Shown: one piece after another, positions 20,137 to 34,881 of the stretch
Layout of the letters: each line of letters opens with the position of its first letter
How positions within the stretch are numbered: position 1 is the stretch's first letter
Assembly (NCBI RefSeq): GCF_040438885.1
Contig: NZ_CP159218.1
Span: 2,294,001 to 2,358,000, forward strand
Direction: 5' to 3'
Length of the DNA: 64,000 nt
From: Nakamurella sp. A5-74
GTDB lineage: Bacteria > Actinomycetota > Actinomycetes > Mycobacteriales > Nakamurellaceae
The notes under the pieces: model-generated
Database searches by the model: none
Told to the model about the DNA's origin: nothing
What the model saw: the letters and a program-made list of their open reading frames with translations, nothing else
Position numbers and translations under genes: made by a program

Positions 20137-21080
20137 TCGCGGCCCAGATCTCGGTGGCTGACCCTGATGTCGCTCGCCTCGCCGACAGCGGCGGACTGCT
20201 GCCCGGCCCGGAGTCGACGTCCGATCTCCTCGGCGGTGGCGACGCTCCGATGTTTCCCACCGGTGCAGCCGACGGCGACCGTCAGATACCGCTTTCCCTC
20301 GCGCTGGTACCCGCCGCCGGTGAGCTGGAACAACTCGAGCCAACGATCGAGGAACTCGGTCGCTCCTTCCTGGGTCAGTACGTAGTCGGACACCGCGGGA
20401 TCGAGGCCGGTGAGCTCACGCAGTTCCGGGATCCAGAACGGGTTCGGCAGGAACCTCATGTCGATCACCAGGTCGGCGTCCAGCGGCAGCCCGTACTTGA
20501 AGCCGAAGGACACCACGGTCAGCGTCGAGCTGCGCGGGGCTGCGGTGAAGTCGGTCTCGATCCGGCGGCGCAGGTCGTGGACCGAGGTGGAGGTGGTGTC
20601 GATGACGACGTCCGCCTCGTCCCGGAGCGGACCCAGCAGCGCGCGTTCGGCGGCGAGTCCGTCGGAGATGCGGCCGGCGCCCTGCAGCGGATGCTGCCTG
20701 CGGTTCGCCTCGTACCGGCGGATGAGCGAGGCGTCGTCGGCCTCCAGGAACAGCACCCTTGGCCGATATCCGGCCGAATCGAGATCGCGGATCACCATCG
20801 CCAGGTCCTCGGTGAACGCCCTCGATCTGACGTCGACGACGACCGCGATCCGTGTCACGGCGCCCCGGGAGCGCGCTCCCAGGTCGACCATCGTCTGGAT
20901 CAACTCGGCCGGCAGGTTGTCGACGACGAACCAGCCCAGATCCTCCAGGCACTTCGCCGCTGTGGACCGGCCGGCGCCGGACAGACCCGAGACGATCGCC
21001 ACCTCGATACCGCCGCGGTCGCTGCTGTCCCGTTCCGAGTGGGCGTCCACCGCGGAGGTGTCGCTCGGGCTCTCGGTCAT
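20133..21080 (-). CDS. rapZ: RapZ-type nucleotide-binding protein (RNase adapter family)
   Basis: A 315-residue P-loop protein. Walker A is GLSGAGRSTAAK near residue 30; FVVDNLPAELI, ADVVIDTT and the C-terminal GCTGGKHRSVATAEEI mark the RapZ family. In E. coli RapZ directs RNase E to GlmZ; in actinobacteria it binds GTP/ATP and its role is less clear. GGGAG five bases before the ATG at 21080 favours this start; in-frame ATGs at 21107 and 21131 are alternatives, the last touching the uvrC stop. Confidence 0.92.
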   Translation of the reverse strand: MTESPSDTSAVDAHSERDSSDRGGIEVAIVSGLSGAGRSTAAKCLEDLGWFVVDNLPAELIQTMVDLGARSRGAVTRIAVVVDVRSRAFTEDLAMVIRDLDSAGYRPRVLFLEADDASLIRRYEANRRQHPLQGAGRISDGLAAERALLGPLRDEADVVIDTTSTSVHDLRRRIETDFTAAPRSSTLTVVSFGFKYGLPLDADLVIDMRFLPNPFWIPELRELTGLDPAVSDYVLTQEGATEFLDRWLELFQLTGGGYQREGKRYLTVAVGCTGGKHRSVATAEEIGRRLRAGQQSAAVGEASDIRVSHRDLGRE

Positions 21081-21130
21081 CGGATCTCCCGGCAGGTACT
21101 CAGGCATTCGGGCGGAGCGGGGTTCCGGCA

Positions 21131-23203
21131 TCAGCCGGGTCCGGTCAGGATAGTCCGGCCCGCAGCGGCGGCTCCCCGTTCCGGCGATCCGTGGGTCACG
21201 GCCAGCGCCTCGACCACCGCGGCCGCAGTGGCCGGTCCGATGCCGGGGACGACGGCGATCTCCTCCGCCGTCGCCGTCCGCAGCTTCTTCACGGACCCGA
21301 AGTGGCGCAGCAGCGCCTTGCGCCGGGTCTCCCCCAGCCCGGCCACCCCGTCCAGCGCGGACACCGTCATCGACTTCGATCGGGTGGCGCGGTGGAAGGT
21401 GATCGCGAACCGGTGCGCCTCGTCCCGAAGACGCTGCAACAGGTAGAGGGCTTCGCTGGTCCTGGCGAAGATCACCGGCTCGTCGTCGTCCGGGATCCAC
21501 ACCTCCTCGAGCCGCTTGGCCAGCCCGCAGACCGTCACGTCGGTGATCCCCAACTCGGCCAGCACCGCGGCGGCGGCGTTCACCTGGGGAGCGCCGCCGT
21601 CGACGACCAGCAGCTGGGGTGGGTACGCGAACCGCCGCGGACGGCCGGTCTCGGGATTGATCCCGGGTGGCCGGTCGCCGTCGTCGGTGTTGATCCCAGC
21701 AGTGTTGATCCGAGCGTCGATCTGGCCGGTGGTGATGTCCGCGACGTCCGGGTCGTGGTCGGCCGGGTCGCCGGCACCCCGGGAGAACCGTCGACGCACC
21801 ACCTCGGCGATCGAGGCCACATCGTCGCCGGGCCGATCGCGGATGATGAACCTGCGATAGTCGCTCTTCTTCGGCAGCCCGTCCTCGAACACGACCAGCG
21901 AAGCGACCACATCGGTGCCCTGGTTGTGCGAGATGTCGATGCACTCGATCCGCAGCGGCGCGCGTTCCATCGCCAGCGTTGCGCCCAACTCCGTGAGCGC
22001 CGCCGACCGTGCGGTCAGGTCGCTCGCGCGCTTGAGCCGGTGCTGGGTGAGGGCTTCGGCGGCGTTGCGCCCGACGGTGTCGGCCAGGTCGCGCTTGTCG
22101 CCCCGTTGCGGGATGCGCAGCGAGACCCGCGACCCGCGGAGCCCGGACAGCCAGGACGCGTACTCCTCGGTGTCCGGTGGCAGCTGCGGGACCAGGATCT
22201 CCCGCGGCACGACGGTGCCGCCCGGTTCGGCCGGATCCTCCGCGAGGTCGCCGTAGAAGGTGAGCAGGAAGTTCTCCACCAGCGCGCCGGTGCGCTGCGA
22301 CTCGTTCTCGGTGAGGGCCACCTCGGAGTCGACGTCGACGATCCAGCCGCGCTGCCCGCGGACCCGGCCGCCCCGGACGTGGAACACCTGGACGGAGGCG
22401 AGCAGGTCGTCGGAACGGACGCCGATCACGTCTGCATCGGTGCCGTCGCCGAACACGACGGCCTGCTTCTCCACAGCCCGGCGGACTGCACCCAGATCGT
22501 CACGCAGCCGCGCCGCGCGTTCGAAGTCGAGATCGTCGGAGGCGATCTGCATGTCGCGTTCGAGGCGGCGGGTCAGCGGATCTGCCTTGCCTGCCATGAA
22601 GTCGCAGAAGTCGTCGACGATGGCGCGGTGCTCGTCCGCGTTCACCCGGCCGACGCACGGTGCCGAACACTTGCCGATGTAGCCGAGCAGGCAGGGCCGC
22701 CCGATCTGCGCCGACCGCTTGAACACTCCCGCGGAGCAGGTGCGGGCCGGGAACACCCTGAGCAGCAGGTCCAGAGTCTCGCGGATGGCCCAGGCGTGGG
22801 CGTAGGGCCCGAAGTAGCGGACACCCTTGCGGTGCGGCCCGCGCATCACCTGCAGCCTGGGGAACTCCTCGCCGAGGGTGACGGCCAACTCGGGAAAGCT
22901 CTTGTCGTCGCGGTAGCGGACGTTGAAGCGGGGATCGAACTCCTTGATCCAGCTGAACTCCAGCTGCAGCGCCTCGACCTCCGTCGAGACGACCGTCCAC
23001 TGGACGCTGCCGGCGGTGGTCACCATCCGCAGCGTGCGGGGGTGCAGGCCCGATGGATCCGCGAAGTAGGAGTTCAGTCGCTGACGCAGGCTCTTGGCCT
23101 TGCCGACGTAGATGACTCGACCTGCGGGATCGATGAACCGGTACACCCCCGGCGAGTCGGGGATCGTCCCGGTCGCGGGTCGGTAGCTGGATGGATCAGG
23201 CAC
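21131..23203 (-). CDS. uvrC: Excinuclease ABC subunit C
   Basis: A 690-residue nucleotide-excision-repair nuclease. The N-terminal GIY-YIG domain ([20 protein letters not shown]), a cysteine-rich stretch ([13 protein letters not shown]), the UVR region, the RNase-H-like C-terminal nuclease ([27 protein letters not shown]) and two helix-hairpin-helix motifs ([30 protein letters not shown]) are all present. The GTG at 23203 gives the expected VPDPSSYRP start and lies 7 bases after a TACTCT. It probably also opens the rapZ-yvcK-whiA transcript. Confidence 0.96.
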   Translation of the reverse strand: MPDPSSYRPATGTIPDSPGVYRFIDPAGRVIYVGKAKSLRQRLNSYFADPSGLHPRTLRMVTTAGSVQWTVVSTEVEALQLEFSWIKEFDPRFNVRYRDDKSFPELAVTLGEEFPRLQVMRGPHRKGVRYFGPYAHAWAIRETLDLLLRVFPARTCSAGVFKRSAQIGRPCLLGYIGKCSAPCVGRVNADEHRAIVDDFCDFMAGKADPLTRRLERDMQIASDDLDFERAARLRDDLGAVRRAVEKQAVVFGDGTDADVIGVRSDDLLASVQVFHVRGGRVRGQRGWIVDVDSEVALTENESQRTGALVENFLLTFYGDLAEDPAEPGGTVVPREILVPQLPPDTEEYASWLSGLRGSRVSLRIPQRGDKRDLADTVGRNAAEALTQHRLKRASDLTARSAALTELGATLAMERAPLRIECIDISHNQGTDVVASLVVFEDGLPKKSDYRRFIIRDRPGDDVASIAEVVRRRFSRGAGDPADHDPDVADITTGQIDARINTAGINTDDGDRPPGINPETGRPRRFAYPPQLLVVDGGAPQVNAAAAVLAELGITDVTVCGLAKRLEEVWIPDDDEPVIFARTSEALYLLQRLRDEAHRFAITFHRATRSKSMTVSALDGVAGLGETRRKALLRHFGSVKKLRTATAEEIAVVPGIGPATAAAVVEALAVTHGSPERGAAAAGRTILTGPG

Positions 23204-23210
23204 GGACCCG

Positions 23211-23216
23211 AGAGTA
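23211..23216 (-). promoter_or_regulatory. uvrC: Candidate -10 of a leaderless uvrC transcript
   Basis: TACTCT on the minus strand, 7 bases before the GTG start of uvrC. No clear SD lies between. Confidence 0.45.
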
Positions 23217-23430
23217 GACGCGGGGTCCGACGGGAAGAGGACCTCCGGGGGCCGGCACCTCGGGCACTGCCGAACTCGACGGAGAACCGGCCGGGCGAGC
23301 AGACCGATACTGTTGGCCGTCGCCGGGACCCACCGTCGAACGGTCGGGCCCGCCCCACCACGCTCCACCCGTCCTTCGTCGCAGCGTCGCGCGAGAACAC
23401 AGTGACACAGAAACAGTGAGGACCCACTCG

Positions 23431-25815
23431 ATGGATGTCTGGCCCGGATCCGCCTACCCCCTGGGGGCGACCTTCGACGGCAGCGGAACGAACTTCGCGC
23501 TCTTCAGCGAGATCGCCGAGAAGGTCGAGCTCTGTCTGCTCGACGACGACGGCGTCGAGCGCCGGGTGGAGATCAAGGAGGTCGATGCCTACGTCTGGCA
23601 CTGCTATCTGCCGACGGTGCAGCCCGGCCAGCGCTACGGATACCGGGTGTACGGCCCGAACGATCCCGACAAGGGCCTGCGCTGCAACCCCAACAAGCTG
23701 CTGCTGGATCCGTATGCCAAGGCCGTCTGCGGCCAGATCGACTGGGATCCCTCGCTGTACGCCTACCAGCTGGGCGACGAGAAGACCCCGAACGACGACG
23801 ACTCTGCGCCGCACATGTTCTGGGGCGTGGTGATCAACCCGTTCTTCGACTGGGCAGGCGACCGGCATCCCCGGATCCCCTATGCAGACACTGTCATCTA
23901 CGAGGCGCACGTCAAGGGCCTGACGCAGCTGCATCCCGAGGTCGCCGACAACCACCGCGGTACCTATGCGGGTCTGACCCATCCCGCGGTGATCGACCAC
24001 CTGAGCCGACTGGGCGTCACCACGCTCGAACTCATGCCCGTGCACCAGTTCGTCCAGGACAACACGTTGCTGGACAACGGGTTGCGCAACTACTGGGGCT
24101 ACAACTCGCTCGGCTTCTTCGCCCCGCACAACGAGTACTCCGCCTACGGCGACCGCGGCCAACAGGTCCAGGAGTTCAAGGGCATGGTCAAGGCCATGCA
24201 CGCGGCCGGTATCGAGGTCATCCTTGACGTGGTCTACAACCACACGGCCGAGGGCAACCACCTCGGACCGACACTGTCGTTCCGTGGCATCGACAACCCT
24301 GCCTACTACCGCCTCGTCGAGGGTGACGAGCGGCACTACATGGACTACACCGGCACCGGCAACTCACTCAACGTCCGTCAGCCGCACTCGCTGCAGCTGC
24401 TGATGGACTCGTTGCGGTACTGGGTGACCGAGATGCACGTCGACGGGTTCCGGTTCGACCTCGCTGCGACCCTCGCGCGGGAGTTCTACGACGTCGACCG
24501 GTTGTCCAGCTTCTTCGAACTCGTCCAGCAGGATCCGATCGTCTCCCAGGTCAAGCTCATCGCCGAGCCGTGGGACATCGGCCCCGGCGGGTACCAGGTC
24601 GGCAACTTCCCCCCGCAGTGGACCGAGTGGAACGGCAAGTACCGCGACACCGTGCGTGACTTCTGGCGCGGTGAGCCGGCCACCCTCGGCGAGTTCGCCT
24701 CGCGGTTGACCGGTTCGGCCGATCTGTACGAGCACTCGGCCAGGCGGCCGGTGGCGTCGATCAACTTCGTCACCGCACACGACGGCTTCACCCTCAACGA
24801 CCTCGTCACGTACAACGAGAAGCGCAACGACGCCAACGGCGAGAACAACAGGGACGGGGAGTCGCACAACCGCTCCTGGAACTGTGGGGTCGAAGGGCCC
24901 ACCGACGACGCTGCGGTGAACCTGTTGCGCACCAAGCAGAAGCGCAACTTCCTCGCCACGCTGCTGCTCTCGCAGGGAGTGCCGATGATCGCCCATGGCG
25001 ACGAGATGGGGCGGACCCAGCAGGGCAACAACAACGTCTACTGCCAGGATTCCGAACTCAGCTGGATCGACTGGTCGACCGCCGACGAGGCGCTGATGGA
25101 GTTCACCGCGTCGATCACCCGCCTGCGCAGCCAGCACCCGACGTTCCGCCGCCGCCGGTTCTTCTCCGGTCGGCCGTTGACCCGCGGGGAGGGCGAGCCG
25201 CTGCCGGACATCGTCTGGCTGACCCCGGCCGGCGACTCGATGACCGACGAGGACTGGGGCTCCGGTTTCGGCAAGTCCATCGCCGTGTTCCTCAACGGGG
25301 ACGGGATCCGCGGACGCGGCATGCGGGGCGAGCGGATCGTCGACGATTCGTTCCTGTTGATCTTCAATGCCCACGACGGTGACCTGGAGTTCAAGCTGCC
25401 GCCCGAGGAGTACGCGATGGCCTGGAGCATCGTGGTGGACACCAACGGGATGACCGAGGTCTCGCCCACCATCGGGGCCGGCGAGACGGTGAATTCGTCC
25501 GCGCGCTCGTTGATCGTCCTGGAAGCGGTGCGCACCACCGCGGAACGGGCGACGCCCGGCGATGTTGCAGCGACCGTGCCGTCGATCGCACCGGCTCCGG
25601 TCACCGGGCCGGCCCGACAGGGCGCTGTCGTCCCGCTCGACCCGGGAGGACCGGGGGTGCGAACCGGCCACGCTGCGGATGGTGCCCCCGAGCCGAAGAA
25701 CCAGGACGCCGCACTGGTCATCGACCAGGACGATCCCGACGGGGAACATCCCGCGCCGTCCGCGCCGGCCGCCGGGACGTCGGCCGACCCAAGGGGTGCG
25801 TCGGACACCAGCTGA
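23431..25815 (+). CDS. glgX: Glycogen debranching enzyme GlgX/TreX
   Basis: A 794-residue GH13 isoamylase-type enzyme that cuts alpha-1,6 branches of glycogen and feeds linear chains to TreY. A CBM48 domain ([19 protein letters not shown]) leads into the barrel with nucleophile Asp344 (FRFDLAATL) and acid/base Glu379 (LIAEPWDIG), then [16 protein letters not shown]. The ATG at 23431 has GAGGA about ten bases before it. After about residue 710 an 85-residue Ala/Pro/Asp-rich tail with no fold is added. It heads glgX-treY-treZ. Confidence 0.94.
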   Translation: MDVWPGSAYPLGATFDGSGTNFALFSEIAEKVELCLLDDDGVERRVEIKEVDAYVWHCYLPTVQPGQRYGYRVYGPNDPDKGLRCNPNKLLLDPYAKAVCGQIDWDPSLYAYQLGDEKTPNDDDSAPHMFWGVVINPFFDWAGDRHPRIPYADTVIYEAHVKGLTQLHPEVADNHRGTYAGLTHPAVIDHLSRLGVTTLELMPVHQFVQDNTLLDNGLRNYWGYNSLGFFAPHNEYSAYGDRGQQVQEFKGMVKAMHAAGIEVILDVVYNHTAEGNHLGPTLSFRGIDNPAYYRLVEGDERHYMDYTGTGNSLNVRQPHSLQLLMDSLRYWVTEMHVDGFRFDLAATLAREFYDVDRLSSFFELVQQDPIVSQVKLIAEPWDIGPGGYQVGNFPPQWTEWNGKYRDTVRDFWRGEPATLGEFASRLTGSADLYEHSARRPVASINFVTAHDGFTLNDLVTYNEKRNDANGENNRDGESHNRSWNCGVEGPTDDAAVNLLRTKQKRNFLATLLLSQGVPMIAHGDEMGRTQQGNNNVYCQDSELSWIDWSTADEALMEFTASITRLRSQHPTFRRRRFFSGRPLTRGEGEPLPDIVWLTPAGDSMTDEDWGSGFGKSIAVFLNGDGIRGRGMRGERIVDDSFLLIFNAHDGDLEFKLPPEEYAMAWSIVVDTNGMTEVSPTIGAGETVNSSARSLIVLEAVRTTAERATPGDVAATVPSIAPAPVTGPARQGAVVPLDPGGPGVRTGHAADGAPEPKNQDAALVIDQDDPDGEHPAPSAPAAGTSADPRGASDTS

Positions 25816-25869
25816 AGGTGACCAGAACCCGTTGTCCTGCAGGTGTGTTCGAGTTCGAGGAGAAGTTGC

Positions 25870-28227
25870 GTGCGTATCCCCCGCTCCACCTACCGGTTGC
25901 AGATCACGGCCGATGACACCTTGCAGGAGGCCACCGGCAGGATCGGCTACCTGCACCGACTCGGGGCGGACTGGGTCTACCTCAGCCCGCTGCTGCAGGC
26001 TACGTCCGGATCCGGTCACGGCTACGACGTCGTCGACCACGCCGCGGTCGATCGCGAGCGAGGCGGGGAGTCAGGGCTGCGGGCCGTCGCGGAGGCCGCG
26101 CATGCGCGCGGTCTCGGGGTGCTCGTCGACATCGTTCCCAACCATGTCGGCGTCTCGGCGCCGACCGAGTCGGTGTGGTGGTGGGACCTGCTCGGTCAGG
26201 GCCGGGACTCGGTGCACGCCGAGGCCTTCGACGTCGACTGGGCATTCGGCAACGGTCGGATCCGGATTCCCGTGCTCGGCGACGACGACCTGAGCGCCCT
26301 GGAGATCGTGCACGTCGACGGGGAGCACCGTCTCGGCTACTACGAGAACACCTACCCGTTGGCCGCGGGCAGTTGGACATCGGGCGACGACGCCCGTGCG
26401 GTCCACGACCGGCAGCACTACGAGTTGGTGAACTGGCGACGCGAGGGTTACGACCTCAACTACCGGCGCTTCTTCGCCGTCAGCACGCTGGCCGCGGTGC
26501 GGGTGGAGATCCCACAGGTCTTCGCGGATTCGCACGTCGAGATCCGGCGGTGGATCGAGCAGGGTTGGGTGGACGGTCTGCGCGTCGATCATCCGGACGG
26601 TCTGGCCGATCCGGGCGGCTACCTGGACGACCTGGCCGAGCTGACCGGTGGCCGGTACGTGCTGGTGGAGAAGATCCTGGAGAACGGCGAGGATCTGCTG
26701 CCGTCCTGGAAGACCGCCGGCACGACCGGCTACGACACCCTCGCCATCACCGACCGGGTGCTCGTCGACCCGGCCGGCGAGCAAGTCCTCGACGAGCTGG
26801 ACACCCAGCTCCGTGGTGCGCCCGCGGACTGGCACGCTCTGGTGCACGATGCCAAACGCGCCGTGGCCGACGGGATCTTGCGGTCGGAGGTCCTGCGGCT
26901 CGCCCGGCTGGTGCCGGAGATCGACCGCGCAGACGATGCGATCGCCGAACTGCTGGCGTGCTTCCCGGTGTATCGCAGCTATCTCCCCGAGGGAGCAGAC
27001 GACCTGCGGCAGGCGGTCGATGCCGCCGTCGCAGGACGGCCTGACCTCGCCGAGGTGATCGAACTGGTCGCGAGCCGGTTGGAGCAGGTGGGCAGCGAAG
27101 TCTCCGTCAGGTTCCAGCAGACCTCCGGGATGGTGATGGCCAAAGGCGTCGAGGACTGCAGCTTCTACCGGTGGACCAGGCTCACCTCGCTCACCGAGGT
27201 CGGCGCCGAACCGAACGAGTTCGCCGTCGACGTCGCCACCGCGCACGATCGGTTCGCCCGGCGTCAGGACACCTTCCCCGGGGCCATGACAACCCTCTCG
27301 ACGCACGACACCAAGCGGGCCGAGGACGTCAGGGCCCGGATCACGCTGCTGTCGGAGATTGCCGACGACTGGGCGGACTTCGTCACCCGTGCGCTGCAGT
27401 GGGTTCCGCTCGCGGACGGACCGATCGCGAACCTGTTGCTGCAGGCCGCGGTGGGTGCCTGGCCGATCGAACGCGAGCGGCTGCACGCCTACGCCGAGAA
27501 GGCCGCCCGGGAAGCGCAGACCGCCACCGACTGGTTGGCGGTCGACGAACACTTCGAGCGGGAGATGCATGCGTTCGTCGACGCCTGCTACGACCATCCT
27601 CGACTGGCGTCCGCCGTCGAGGCGCTCGCCACCCGCCTGACCGGGCCGGGGCGGTCGAACTCGTTGGCGGCCAAGCTGATCCAGCTGGCCGGTACCGGGG
27701 TCCCGGACGTCTACCAAGGCACGGAGATCTGGGACAACTCGCTCGTCGACCCGGACAACCGGCGACGCGTCGACCACGCAGCCATCGAGGATTTGTTGCA
27801 GCGCATCGACAACGGCTGGCGCCCGAACATCGACTCCTCGGGAGCCGCCAAACTGTTGGTCACCTCGCGGGCGCTGCGCGCCCGCCGGGACCTCGCCGAT
27901 CTGTTCACCAGGTACACGCCGGTGGCTGTCGACGGCCCGGCCGCCCGCCATGTGATGGCCTTCGACCGCGGCGGGGCGATCACCGTCGTCACCAGACTGC
28001 CGATCGGCCTCGCTGCGGCCGGTGGGTGGCAGGACACCACCCTCTCGGTCCCGGACGGCGACTGGATCGACCTGATCAGGGGCCGTCCTGTCACCGTCGT
28101 GGCCGGCTCGGTCGCCGTGCAGGCAGTGCTCGGCAACTTCCCGGTCGCGCTGCTCGTTCCCGCCGACCGCGCCGCGGCCGTGATCGGCAACCATGCCCCC
28201 CGCACTGAGGAGAACACCGATGTCTGA
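25870..28227 (+). CDS. treY: Malto-oligosyltrehalose synthase
   Basis: A 785-residue GH13 enzyme that converts the reducing-end bond of maltodextrin to an alpha,alpha-1,1 trehalose bond. The N-terminus [34 protein letters not shown], nucleophile Asp240 (LRVDHPDGL), acid/base Glu267 (VLVEKIL), and [16 protein letters not shown] are family marks. The start is a GTG at 25870 with GGAGAA six bases upstream. Its stop overlaps the treZ start by 8 bases, so the pair is translated together. Confidence 0.95.
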   Translation: MRIPRSTYRLQITADDTLQEATGRIGYLHRLGADWVYLSPLLQATSGSGHGYDVVDHAAVDRERGGESGLRAVAEAAHARGLGVLVDIVPNHVGVSAPTESVWWWDLLGQGRDSVHAEAFDVDWAFGNGRIRIPVLGDDDLSALEIVHVDGEHRLGYYENTYPLAAGSWTSGDDARAVHDRQHYELVNWRREGYDLNYRRFFAVSTLAAVRVEIPQVFADSHVEIRRWIEQGWVDGLRVDHPDGLADPGGYLDDLAELTGGRYVLVEKILENGEDLLPSWKTAGTTGYDTLAITDRVLVDPAGEQVLDELDTQLRGAPADWHALVHDAKRAVADGILRSEVLRLARLVPEIDRADDAIAELLACFPVYRSYLPEGADDLRQAVDAAVAGRPDLAEVIELVASRLEQVGSEVSVRFQQTSGMVMAKGVEDCSFYRWTRLTSLTEVGAEPNEFAVDVATAHDRFARRQDTFPGAMTTLSTHDTKRAEDVRARITLLSEIADDWADFVTRALQWVPLADGPIANLLLQAAVGAWPIERERLHAYAEKAAREAQTATDWLAVDEHFEREMHAFVDACYDHPRLASAVEALATRLTGPGRSNSLAAKLIQLAGTGVPDVYQGTEIWDNSLVDPDNRRRVDHAAIEDLLQRIDNGWRPNIDSSGAAKLLVTSRALRARRDLADLFTRYTPVAVDGPAARHVMAFDRGGAITVVTRLPIGLAAAGGWQDTTLSVPDGDWIDLIRGRPVTVVAGSVAVQAVLGNFPVALLVPADRAAAVIGNHAPRTEENTDV

Positions 28228-30052
28228 GACCCACCGCGGCTTCCGGGTCTGGGCACCCATCCCCGACCGGGTGGAACTCCGGCTTGCGCAGGGGGACCTC
28301 TCACTGGACCTGCCGCTGATCCGGGACGAGCACGGCTGGTGGGCGCCGGAGCCAGGTGCCGTCGTCGACACCGGGATCGATCCGGAGGCGCCGATCCGCT
28401 ACGGCTTCCTGCTCGGCCGTGCTGATTCCGACGACGGTGCTGATTCCGACGACGGTGCTGATGCCGACCCGCGACCGGATCCCCGTTCGCGCCGGCAGCC
28501 CGACGGTGTGCACGGTCTGTCCCAACTGGATCCGCCAGCCGCGTTCCCATGGACCGACCAGTCGTGGACCGGGCGACAGCTCGCCGGCGGAGTCATCTAC
28601 GAGATGCACGTGGGCACCTTCACGCCCGAGGGCACCCTGGACTCGGCGATCGAGCGGCTCGACCATCTGGTCGAGCTCGGGGTCGACTTCGTCGAGGTGC
28701 TCCCGGTCAATGCCTTCAACGGTGATCACAACTGGGGCTACGACGGCGTCCTCTGGTACGCCGTGCAGGAGAGCTACGGCGGCCCCGACGCCTATCGCCG
28801 ATTCGTCGATGCCTGCCACGGCAAGGGGATCGGCGTGATCCAGGACGTCGTCTACAACCACCTCGGCCCGAGCGGCAACTATCTGCCCCTCTACGCGCCG
28901 TACCTGCACGGCGGGCACGCGAACACCTGGGGCAGTTCGCTGAACCTGGACGAGGACGGCTCCGACGAGGTGCGGGCCTATGTGCTCGACAACGTCCGGA
29001 TGTGGTTGCTGGACAACCACGTCGATGGTCTGCGCCTGGACGCGGTGCACGCACTCGTCGACCACCGGGCGGTGCACCTGCTGGATGAGATGGCCGTCGA
29101 GGTGGCCGCGCTCTCGGCGCACGTGCGGCGTCCGCTCACGCTGATCGCGGAGTCCGACCTCAACGACCCGCGACTGATCACCTCCCGACAGGCCGGCGGC
29201 TACGGCCTCGACGCGCAGTGGAACGACGACTACCACCACGTCCTGCACGTCGCGCTCACCGGCGAGACCGTCGGCTACTACGGCGATTTCGGCTCGATGG
29301 GCGCCATCGCCAAGGTGCTGACGGGCGGCTTCTTCCACGACGGCTCGTGGTCCTCGTTCCGAGGTCGCACCCACGGGCGCCAGCTGGACACCCGCACAGT
29401 GCCGAGCTGGGCCCTCGTCGGGTACAGCCAGGACCACGACCAGATCGGGAACCGGGCAACCGGTGACCGGCTGACGGCCAGCCTCGGGCCCGAGGACCTG
29501 GCGATCGCGGCGGTGCTCGTCCTGCTGGGTCCGTTCACCCCGATGCTCTTCATGGGCGAGGAGTGGGGGGCGTCGACGCCGTGGCAGTTCTTCACCTCGC
29601 ACCCCGAGCCCGACCTCGGGAAGGCCACGGCGCAGGGGCGCATCGCGGAATTCGCGAAGATGGGCTGGGATCCGGCGTCGGTCCCCGACCCGCAGGATCC
29701 TGAGACGTTCCGGCGCTCGAAGCTCGACTGGTCCGAGCGCGACACCGGTCGTCATGCCGAGGTGCTCTCGCTCTACCGCCGGCTGGCGGTGCTGCGCCGG
29801 GAGTGGCCGCAGCTCACCGATCCGCGCTTCGATCGGACCGACGTCAGCTTCGACGACGACGAACGGTGGCTGGTGCTGGACCGGAGCGGGTTGCAGATCG
29901 CGGTGAACTTCTCCGACCAACCGCGGTCGGTGCCGCTGGTGGCCCACGGAGAGGTGCTGCTCGACACGGCCGCCGCTGCCAAGGTCGGCGCGTCCTCGGC
30001 GCAGCTCGCGCCGTTCAGCGCTCTGGTGCTGGCCCCCGGCGTCGCCCCCTGA
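28220..30052 (+). CDS. treZ: Malto-oligosyltrehalose trehalohydrolase
   Basis: A 610-residue GH13 enzyme that releases trehalose from the TreY product. An N-terminal domain ([15 protein letters not shown]) precedes the barrel with Asp274 (LRLDAVHAL) and Glu311 (LIAESDLN), then [15 protein letters not shown]. Between YGFLLG and [14 protein letters not shown] lies an acidic insert coded by an 18-base tandem repeat (28421-28468). With treY and glgX it makes a glycogen-to-trehalose route giving stress protection. Confidence 0.95.
   Translation: MSETHRGFRVWAPIPDRVELRLAQGDLSLDLPLIRDEHGWWAPEPGAVVDTGIDPEAPIRYGFLLGRADSDDGADSDDGADADPRPDPRSRRQPDGVHGLSQLDPPAAFPWTDQSWTGRQLAGGVIYEMHVGTFTPEGTLDSAIERLDHLVELGVDFVEVLPVNAFNGDHNWGYDGVLWYAVQESYGGPDAYRRFVDACHGKGIGVIQDVVYNHLGPSGNYLPLYAPYLHGGHANTWGSSLNLDEDGSDEVRAYVLDNVRMWLLDNHVDGLRLDAVHALVDHRAVHLLDEMAVEVAALSAHVRRPLTLIAESDLNDPRLITSRQAGGYGLDAQWNDDYHHVLHVALTGETVGYYGDFGSMGAIAKVLTGGFFHDGSWSSFRGRTHGRQLDTRTVPSWALVGYSQDHDQIGNRATGDRLTASLGPEDLAIAAVLVLLGPFTPMLFMGEEWGASTPWQFFTSHPEPDLGKATAQGRIAEFAKMGWDPASVPDPQDPETFRRSKLDWSERDTGRHAEVLSLYRRLAVLRREWPQLTDPRFDRTDVSFDDDERWLVLDRSGLQIAVNFSDQPRSVPLVAHGEVLLDTAAAAKVGASSAQLAPFSALVLAPGVAP
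28421..28468 (+). repeat. treZ: 18-base in-frame tandem repeat in treZ
   Basis: GCTGATTCCGACGACGGT occurs twice exactly (28421-28438, 28439-28456), then a 12-base partial copy with one change. It codes for [16 protein letters not shown] in a surface loop of the N-terminal domain. The unit length keeps the reading frame whatever the copy number. Confidence 0.9.
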
Positions 30053-30082
30053 GTCCGGGTCGGGTCGGACTGTGCGACCGGC

Positions 30083-30745
30083 TCAGCCCGCGGAGCCGGC
30101 ATGGATGGCACGCAGGTCCGCTGCCGTGAGCCCCTCGAGGCTGTCCCGGAAGGTCATCCCGTCCCGCGGCGGGACGTCGGTGTCGCACGGGACGACGAGC
30201 ACCGGCAATCCGGCGGCCAACCCCGACGCAGACCCGTTCGGCGAGTCCTCGATCACCAGCGACTGCTCCGGCCGTACCCCGAGCAGCTCCATCGCCCGCC
30301 GGTACGGCTCGGGATGTGGCTTCACGTGGGCGACCTCGTCGCCGCAGACGATCGCTCCGAAGGTGGAGTGCCCCAGAGTGTCCAACGCCAGCTCGACCAG
30401 CGATCGGTGCGTCGCGGTGACCAATGCCATCGCGAGTCCTGCTTCCTTCACGGCGGCCAGCAGCTGCTGCGCGCCGGGACGCCACGGCAGCGGCTCGGCG
30501 AACAGCTCGGCGGTGTAGTCGGTGAGCAGTCGGGCGACCTCCTGCGGTGGCCGGGACGAACCGACATCGGTCTGCAGTATGTCGACCGACGACCACATGT
30601 CGTGACCGACCATCTCGTGCCGTGCTTCCTCGCCCAGGCTGCCGCCCAACTCCGCAGCGGTGCGGTCGAGGGCGATGGTCCACAGCTTCTCGGAGTCGGT
30701 CAGGGTGCCGTCCATGTCGAACAGAACGGCTCGCAGCTCGGACAC
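30083..30745 (-). CDS. HAD-superfamily phosphatase (beta-PGM/gph-like)
   Basis: A 220-residue HAD-IA hydrolase. Motif I is LFDMDGTLTDSE (Asp9, Asp11 from the start), motif II ALVTATH, motif III VKPHPEPYRRA and motif IV VIEDSPNG. An alpha-helical cap after motif I places it with beta-phosphoglucomutase/phosphatase-like proteins; the substrate is not known. The GTG start has GAGGAG just before it. It is convergent with treZ (30 bases apart) and divergent from metH; a TAGGCT at 30795-30800 on the minus strand may be its -10. Confidence 0.85.
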   Translation of the reverse strand: MSELRAVLFDMDGTLTDSEKLWTIALDRTAAELGGSLGEEARHEMVGHDMWSSVDILQTDVGSSRPPQEVARLLTDYTAELFAEPLPWRPGAQQLLAAVKEAGLAMALVTATHRSLVELALDTLGHSTFGAIVCGDEVAHVKPHPEPYRRAMELLGVRPEQSLVIEDSPNGSASGLAAGLPVLVVPCDTDVPPRDGMTFRDSLEGLTAADLRAIHAGSAG

Positions 30746-30830
30746 ACCACTCCTCGCGATCGGGTGACGACGGCGATGACCATCGACCGGGACGAGCCTA
30801 ATGGCGGCGATGCTCGTGCTCGGCGCCGAG

Positions 30831-30950
30831 TAGCATGGTGGGACGTCCGGTTCCGGCAGGCCTGCCCTCGCGGACGTCCGGGAGTCGGTGACCGCCAGGT
30901 CCCCTCCGCGCAGCCCTCCAAGCCGTTAGCCGACGCACAGGGATCCCACC
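30831..30950 (+). promoter_or_regulatory. metH: Candidate metH promoter and structured leader
   Basis: TAGCAT at 30831-30836 is a plausible -10 giving a leader of about 105 bases. The leader holds GGACGTCCGG twice (30841-30850 and 30872-30881), framing the perfect 12-base palindrome GGCAGGCCTGCC (30856-30867). No B12 box or SAM-riboswitch core was recognised. The structure could be an attenuator or protein-binding site. Confidence 0.35.
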
Positions 30951-34781
<3,831 letters not shown>

Positions 34782-34869
34782 GTTGGTCCACTCCCCGACA
34801 GGTGTCCGGTTCGCGCAGAGCGGACTGCACCGTGCCGCCTTCCTGCCCACCCCTGCTGCCGCTCGGTCG

Positions 34870-34875
34870 TAGGCT
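34870..34875 (+). promoter_or_regulatory. Candidate -10 of a leaderless PAC2-gene transcript
   Basis: TAGGCT in GGTCGTAGGCT, 6 bases before the ATG at 34882. The same extended sequence stands before argA. Confidence 0.55.
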
Positions 34876-34881
34876 GGACGG

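Noticed and set aside
30841..30950. SAM-IV or cobalamin riboswitch before metH
   Set aside because: A weak CAGCCCTCCAAGCCG resembles part of the SAM-IV core, but the flanking P1 stem and the GGGUGCCCCGGGUGA segment are absent; no B12 box was found.
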